DNA from: Molanna angustata
Lineage: Eukaryota; Arthropoda; Insecta; Trichoptera; Molannidae
Assembly (NCBI GenBank): GCA_963576475.1
Contig: OY754977.1
Coordinates: forward strand, 33,489,672-33,553,671
DNA length: 64,000 bases
Reading direction: 5' to 3'
A program made the translations under genes and the position numbers. Positions 57,773-64,000 of this stretch are shown here, piece after piece (the stretch's first letter is position 1; every line of letters starts with the position of its first letter). The notes beneath the pieces are model-generated. The model was not told where the DNA came from and ran no database searches. It saw nothing but the letters and a program-made list of their open reading frames with translations.

Positions 57773-58358
57773 CCGCAGCCAAGTGTCCCTTTCCGACATC
57801 CATATTTTCATTGGATCTTGACTTCTGAGGTGAAAGAGATTCCCGGACAATTGACCGTGGACAATTAACCGTACGCCCTTTTTACCGTATGGACAGTTGA
57901 CCTTGAGGACAATGCACCGCACGGACAATTGACCGGGTGGACAGTTGGCCGTGAGGACAATTGACCGTGGGGACAGTCGACTGTACGGACAATTGACCGT
58001 GAGGACAATTTATCGTACGGACAATTGACCGAGTGGACAATTAACTATTTTTAATAATAAAAAAACCTCCCTTTTTATGTATGAGTTAAATAAATTGCGT
58101 GAAAAAAAATATTCGTTTATGGCGACGATTCGATTGCCTTCTTTTTTTGGATTTCGAAATTCAACGAGAAATCCAAGATGCCGGCAGAAAATAAACATAA
58201 TTTTACAAAATAAGCGATAATTATGTAGTTCTAATTTGCTAAATTTAGAGATTTAGGAAGCCGCCTATTTAGATTTCAAAATAATTTAAACAGCCAAGTG
58301 TCCCTTTCCGACATACAATCCACATTTTCGTTAGGTCTTAACTTTTGAGTTGAACGGG
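57773..58358. repeat. Degenerate 16-bp array between direct repeats
   Basis: About 12 units of GGACAATTGACCGTGA-like 16-mers (57841-58045) show alternating GTGA and GTAC endings. The whole is flanked by a direct repeat, CAGCCAAGTGTCCCTTTCCG, at 57775 and 58291, with 60 bp of similarity. It may be an element with long direct repeats or a local duplication. Confidence 0.8.
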
Positions 58359-58534
58359 TATGCGAGCTACCAATTCAAATCAGAATTCGAAATACCTGCA
58401 AGTCGAAAATTCCTTTGAAAATGGACAGTGCTATTTGTCCGAAACGTTGGATGAATAACAGTCAAGATGGATTATCCTAGAAAATAACCAATAAAGCAAT
58501 TGTATACCTACATAATTTGAAGAATTATTTAAAA

Positions 58535-59546
58535 CTAGTTGCATGTAACACATGAGATCCAACTGTCGATAGCGATAGTACATATGTATAGTTGACGAAT
58601 ATGTACCAAACTATAAACCCATACAAATTATTGAATATTTTCAGATATTTTGTTTTCTATACAACATATGTAGGTATGTATGTCAAGATAGGATAGTATG
58701 GAGGAAGATCCTTTTTCCTACCCAGAATATGCAAATAGCATGATGGTATGTATGTATGTTTGGAGATGAAGTATCAAACTATTAAGTCTTTTTACATATT
58801 GTGTATAGGCGACTGCCATACAAAATGTATGAAGCGATGTCGTCACTAAATTCAATTTTAAAAAAATTGTTAAAAAAAAATTGAGATCTTCTACTACAAT
58901 TTTAATATTTTTTATAGAAAATTAAATTATCTAGTTGGGGTGTTTCGGCTTTTTTCGATAATTGTAAAAGTTTTGGAAATATAGGCAGTTAAACTCATAA
59001 ATTTATCATAAAAAAAATATTTTTCTTAATAACAAATGTTTGAGAAACCCTGGAATTTTTTTGAAAAAACTTATTTGAGATTTTGTATTTGTCTATGTTT
59101 GTACCAATTTTCAGCGTTCTAACGTTTATGGTTTCTGAGATATATGGAAAAATAAAATAAAAATTCAAAAGTTGATAACCCCTGACTGAAACAAAAATTC
59201 AAAATTCCGAGTATAAAAGTTTTGTAAGCCTGTAACTGTTTATATATTCTGAAATTTAAGGCTCTGTAAATTGAGCGGATCAAAAGTTATAAGGGGGGGA
59301 CGGACACACAGACACACAGACACACACACACACACAGACACACGAAATGTTCTACTCCGAATTCTGAGTAAATCCGTGTATGGAACATATATGCTGCGAA
59401 GCCTCTAAGTTGTTTTTTTTTTTACTTCAAAGTTGGAAAAGCCGTGAAAAAAGTAGACCTCTCCATACAATTCTCGCGTATTCTGGCTTGATACATTGTC
59501 GATATGTTAAGAGAACAAAGTTCTCCTGAACAAATCGACAGTTGGA
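58535..59546 (-). mobile_element. Helitron-like element, full length
   Basis: CTAGTTGCATG at 58535 after A; ends ATCGACAGTTGGA before T. CA-rich core 59302-59345. No target duplication. Confidence 0.95.
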
Positions 59547-59639
59547 TTAGGACGACCGTTTCGTCTTGTAATAGCCTTTTCAACTAATAAAAATTAAAAA
59601 TATATATACCTAAATATAACAAATTTTGTACTAAGAAGT

Positions 59640-59750
59640 AATTTATTTATTTATTTATTTATTACTTCCATGCTTCCATCAACGGCTAAATCGCCTTTTA
59701 CAAGAACATACAAAATAAAATAGTACAAACATGTTTAATACATACAACTA
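59640..59750 (-). mobile_element. LINE 3' end with (TTTA)n
   Basis: TTTATTTATTTATTTATTACTTCC followed by CGCCTTTTACAAGAACATAC, like 41100-41160. Confidence 0.45.
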
Positions 59751-59757
59751 GTTGCAT

Positions 59758-60135
59758 GTAACACATGAGATTCAACTGTCGATAGCGATAGTATGTATAG
59801 TTGAAGAATATGTACCAAACTATAAACCCATAGATACAAATTATTAAATATTTTCAGATATTTTGTTTTCTATACAACATATGTAGGTATGTATGTCAAG
59901 ATAGGATAGTATGGAGGAAGATCCTTTTTCCTACCCAGAATATGCAAATAGCATGATGGTATGTATGTATGTTTGGAGATGAAGTATCAAACTATTAAGT
60001 CTTCTTACATATTGTGTATAGGCGACTGCCATACAAAATGTATGAAGCGATGTCGTCACTAAATTCAATTTCTAAAAAAATTGTTAAAAAAAAATTGAGA
60101 TCTTCTACTACAATGTTAATATTTTTTATAGAAAA
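59758..60135 (-). mobile_element. Helitron-like element, 3' part only (extra 3' end)
   Basis: It is collinear from CTAGTTGCATG to TTTTTTATAGAAAA, where the next copy's CTAG begins at 60136. The remainder of this copy does not reappear after 61181, so it was never a host for a nested insertion. Confidence 0.9.
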
Positions 60136-61181
60136 CTAGTTGCATGTAACACATGAGATCCAACTGTCGATAGCGATAGTATGTATAGTTGAAGAATATG
60201 TACCAAACTATAAACCCATAGATACAAATTATTGAATATTTTCAGATATTTTGTTTTCTATACAACATATGTAGGTATGTATGTCAAGATAGGATAGTAT
60301 GGAGGAAGATACTTTTTCCTACCCAGAATATGCAAATAGCATGATGGTATGTATGTATGTTTGGAGATGAAGTATCAAACTATTAAGTCTTCTTACATAT
60401 TGTGTATAGGCGACTGCCATACAAAATGTATGAAGCGATGTCGTCACTTAATTCAATTTTTAAAAAAATTGTTAAAAAAAAATTGAGATCTTCTACTACA
60501 ATGGTAATATTTTTTATAGAAAATTAAATTATCTAGTTGGGGTGTTTCGGCTTTTTTCGATAATTGTAAAAGTTTTGGAAATATAGGCAGTTAAACTCAT
60601 AAATTTATCATAAAAAAAATATTTTTCTTAATAAAAAATGTTTGAGAAACCCTGGAATTTTTTTGAAAAAACTAATTTGAGATTTTGTATTTGTCAATGT
60701 TTGTACCAATTTTCAGCGTTCTACCGTTTATGGTTTCTGAGATATATGGAAAAATAAAATAAAAATTCAAAAGTTGATAACCCCTGACTGAAACAAAAAT
60801 TCAAAATTCCGAGTATAAAAGTTTTGTAGGCCTGTAACTGTTTATATATTCTGAAATTTTAGGCTCTGTAAATTGAGCGGATCAAAAGTTATAAGGGGGG
60901 GACGGACACACAGACACACAGACACACACACAGACACACACACAGACACACACACAGACACACACACACACAGACACACGAAATGTTCTACTCCGAATTC
61001 TGAGTAAATCCGTGTATGGAACATATATGCTGCGAAGCCTCTAAGTTGGTGTTTTTTGACTTCAAAGTTGGAAAAGCCGTGAAAAAAGTAGACCTCTCCA
61101 TACAATTCTCGCGTATTCTGGCTTGATACATTGTCGATATGTTAAGAGAACAAAGTTCTCCTGAACAAATCGACAGTTGGA
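60136..61181 (-). mobile_element. Helitron-like element, full length
   Basis: CTAG at 60136-60139; ends AAATCGACAGTTGG. CA-rich core 60905-60980. Almost identical to 58535-59546 and to the partial copy it abuts. Confidence 0.95.
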
Positions 61182-62329
61182 AAATATACTTTTCAGAACG
61201 TTCAAGTAATAATCATACGGAAATGGACAGATGCCTATGGAAATGAACTCTATGTAGGTGCACTCTACACAGTATCCTAAATGAAGGCAATCATTGATTG
61301 GACAGGTACAGATGCACACTATAACATCATTACGTAACTCACAGAGTACATTCCATACATGATAGGTACCTGTGGAGAAATTGATGTATAAAAAATACCT
61401 TTACTCAAAATTGTGAAATCGTGACAACTCTCGGTGAAGGCATATAATCGGATTTTGACACTGACTACATCAAAAGGATGTTTTTTCCTTAATCTCGAAA
61501 GACCGATAATTAATTTGCTAATTGAAATGATTTCGCCTTTCACGTCAATTTTCACTTTGATTTTGGTTCATTTGACGAATATCATTGACATTGAGATAAA
61601 TCTCATTTACCCTCATTAGAAGCAGAACGTTCAATTACTACATTAGTAGTATTCAAATTAGATTCACTTCGTTATGGATGTTTCTCAGTGGCAACCTATG
61701 TCGTAAGGTGATAATAAATTATAATGTTTAAAGGTTGAATGTATTTTCTACGTAAGTTACTAGAGCATATACTTGAAGGTGTGTTTTGTTTTCTTATAGA
61801 TTCTTATGATTGTAAGATTTTAAAATGTTTGTTTTATCGCATAATTTGACTCCCCACTTCTACAGAATTTTATATTGCATCTCAAGAGACTAACAGGAGT
61901 ATTTGTAAACATATTAAATTAACTCTAATCAAAGTTCCCACAGTGTCCACATTCTACACGCAAAATACGATATTTATTGTCTCACAAAGAAAAACGAAAG
62001 ACGATAAAAAAATAACAATATACCTATCATGTAAAAGCCTTATAGTTAAATCATTACGAGAGTGTGTTAGGATGAATATGTAACAGAAAACAAAATTATC
62101 ATTGAACCTACTACGTCATATTTATACATAAATTATAAACAAACACTCCATAGTTGTGTAGAGTAGGAAAGAATAAGCAAGTGTACACGCTACGGTTGCA
62201 TAATGATGATACACCAATCATTAATTGTGGACGTATATTAGACAAAATGTAACAATTCTATAGTTTTTGTGTTACAGATTAGAAATCTATTTTGCAACTA
62301 ATTAATAAAAAAACATAGTATTTTTCTCC
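61182..62329. other. Spacer, nothing recognised
   Basis: ORFs of 61-85 residues on both strands have no recognisable content. Confidence 0.5.
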
Positions 62330-62580
62330 ATATTCGATTTCCCATGACCGAATGTTTTCATTTAGACCTTGAAAATGCTGATTCACTTCGACGTTAGGTT
62401 AGGTTAACGTTGTGAAAGTGCTTAAAGTGATCAAGTAACACGTAAACCAGTCGATGACACCTCGGAAACCCTGTAGGTGCCTGTTTTCCCGGTTATCGTA
62501 TAAATATAATATTGTCTCTTGTGATTTTTTTTTTCATTAAATATCATAGACTTCAGACAGGGAAAATATTATCAATTTTA
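62330..62580 (+). repeat. Dispersed repeat shared with 14.9-15.0 kb
   Basis: ACGTAAACCAGTCGATGACA and CCTGTAGGTGCCTGTTTTCCCGG match 14953-15005 in the same orientation. Confidence 0.65.
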
Positions 62581-62639
62581 TTTGTAAATTTTAGACAAAA
62601 TATTTTGCCTTAAAGATTTATTTTGGTTGTTGGAAGAAA

Positions 62640-62915
62640 AATGAATAATTTATGTCAGGCCATTGAGTTCTAGTTCCACAGATTCGAGTAGACTTGTGAC
62701 CACAATGCAGTCAGCAATATTGAGAGCGAGAGGGAGAGAAGTGGCAAAGAGTCTATGGGAGAGTTGAAGATTGTGGCTCGGGGTTGTGGGTGGATTGAGG
62801 ATGGGAGTTGAGGAGGAGATGAGATTAAGGTTGGCGGAGGTGGAGGAGGCTCTGAGGAAGTTTAATCGGCCGCAGTGCACCGCCCGTCCGCCGGTTTATA
62901 CGTACAAACTCTCCT
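62640..62915 (-). other. GC-richer open region, possible exon or TE fragment
   Basis: On the minus strand two frames are open across about 240 bases (one rich in Ser/Thr/Leu, one rich in Pro/Ser). The plus strand is GA-rich. No domain recognised and no confident splice sites. Confidence 0.25.
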
Positions 62916-64000
62916 ATCCCGTGATGCAAAACTAAACTTTTCATTGGTACCAGCCCAACCGCCAACTTGCAAATTGTTATTATTCCAGTTTGTTGACAAT
63001 TTGGCGACTAATGACGACATATTATAATTCTAAGCAAACAAACCCAACTGGGAAATGTGTCCATTTTAAATTTCATCAATGATATATTATCTAAAGTTCA
63101 CTCAATTGAATCATGACAAAATTTTATGTGTGCTGAGATGGTATGGTGAAAAAAAGTAATGAACCACTGTTAATATTGTAAAAATAGGACAGAGACCTTA
63201 TTTTTCTGTAGCTAATTATGCTCTATTGTATCAGTCTATTTTTGGTCACCATCTTAACAGCTGTATGTTTTATTTCATGAATCACAACATTATACTCATT
63301 CGAAAGCTCCTCACATCCCTGGGTTTCACTGTGTTCACACTCAAAACCGTCTGTGTCTGGCTTCCACAAACGCTGGACATTCACAGGTCACTTTTAAGCC
63401 ACTTTCTATGTTTAAAGCCTCTAGAGTTTAAGTCCTCTGCAAACCTCGTTGTTCTTTATTTTTGAGAAAACAGGCGAAAACAACAGTTTTTACAAGAATT
63501 TACAATAACTTTATCTAATGAAATTCATTCAGTTAACCTTTCAATAAAAATTAATTCTTTGCAGTAGTATAGTAGTGTTTAAGCTTCAGTGACCATCACA
63601 TCCAATCAATGCAGTATATTTCAGAGAAATGTAGCGTCTGTCCATAGTGTTGCCCTAATACGGATATTTCTGAGATATCCTCTGTGTTTGTTAACAAGTT
63701 TGGAACCATCAACCTGATTTTTTCAACACCTAGTCTTCTCTCTGTACCATGCGACAATTAAATAAAATGAAACAATGACTTGGTTTCAACAGTAGGTTCA
63801 AACAATAGATGTTGGTTGCCGGTCTATTTTCCACAGGTAGAGATAGATATTATGTCAAAATGAAAGAAACGAAAACCTCAGACAGTTCCTAATGTAGGTA
63901 CTGTCTTTCTTAAATAACAAAGAAGTTCAGTCTAACTATAAAGGCATGTACCTACTTTACCTTGGGAAAGATTTAAATATGTAGGTACGTAAAGCCCCTT
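62916..64000. other. Spacer to window end, nothing recognised
   Basis: No supported gene. Several GTAGGTA motifs typical of the host background. Confidence 0.5.

Overview
The window looks like insect nuclear DNA, most likely from a moth or butterfly. The evidence is indirect: AT-rich DNA full of GTAGGTA/GGTACCTAC motifs, tRNA-derived SINEs, RTE-, R1- and Jockey/CR1-like LINE debris, a Helitron-type nonautonomous family, hAT remnants and intron-containing host genes. Nothing is bacterial or organellar. No database search was possible, so all family names rest on motifs read by eye.

Only two host genes are solidly supported. The first coding exon of a BTEB-type Krueppel-like factor (KLF9/13/16 group) is on the + strand at 27226-28180. 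It ends at a clean GTAAGA donor after the first C2H2 zinc finger; fingers 2 and 3 were not found. On the - strand at 33091-31118 lies a complete two-exon, 447-residue beta-tubulin with a divergent M-loop and acidic tail. If the KLF 3' exons lie to the right, the tubulin gene is nested in a KLF intron in antisense. Weaker host signals are possible promoters near 19.73, 26.98 and 46.88 kb and exon-like GC-richer patches near 2.9, 10.4, 37.2 and 62.8 kb.

Everything else is dominated by repeats. 1-14 kb: LINE tails, a SINE, a long ATTT array, a Helitron-like copy, a hAT C-terminal remnant, a 209-bp-arm foldback, and an RT fragment at 11.9-13.0 kb. 14-26 kb: LINE tails, an 18-unit 83-bp satellite with higher-order structure, a Helitron-like copy with a duplicated 5' end, and a LINE C-terminus at 23.1-24.1 kb. 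27-33 kb: KLF exon, hAT remnant, a perfect 157-bp-arm palindrome set between two (TA)n tracts, and tubulin with a LINE insertion in its intron. 33-36 kb: nested Helitron-like copies. 37-41 kb: a nearly full-length but broken Jockey-superfamily LINE. 41-56 kb: LINE 3' ends, SINEs, a 46-bp minisatellite, and two related 18-bp arrays that both read Gly-Thr-Glu-Gly-Thr. 56-64 kb: a hAT-like MITE, a 16-bp degenerate array, and three Helitron-like copies in series with one extra 3' end.

The most interesting element is the ~1.0 kb Helitron-like family, with about 17 full or partial copies here. It has 12-13-bp subterminal inverted repeats, a 3' stem-loop followed by CTAG, a CA/TG-rich microsatellite core, no target duplication and insertion before a T. 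One copy is inserted cleanly into another, which gives the empty site directly. Its body also carries an antisense copy of the 3' tail of the local LINE/SINE family.
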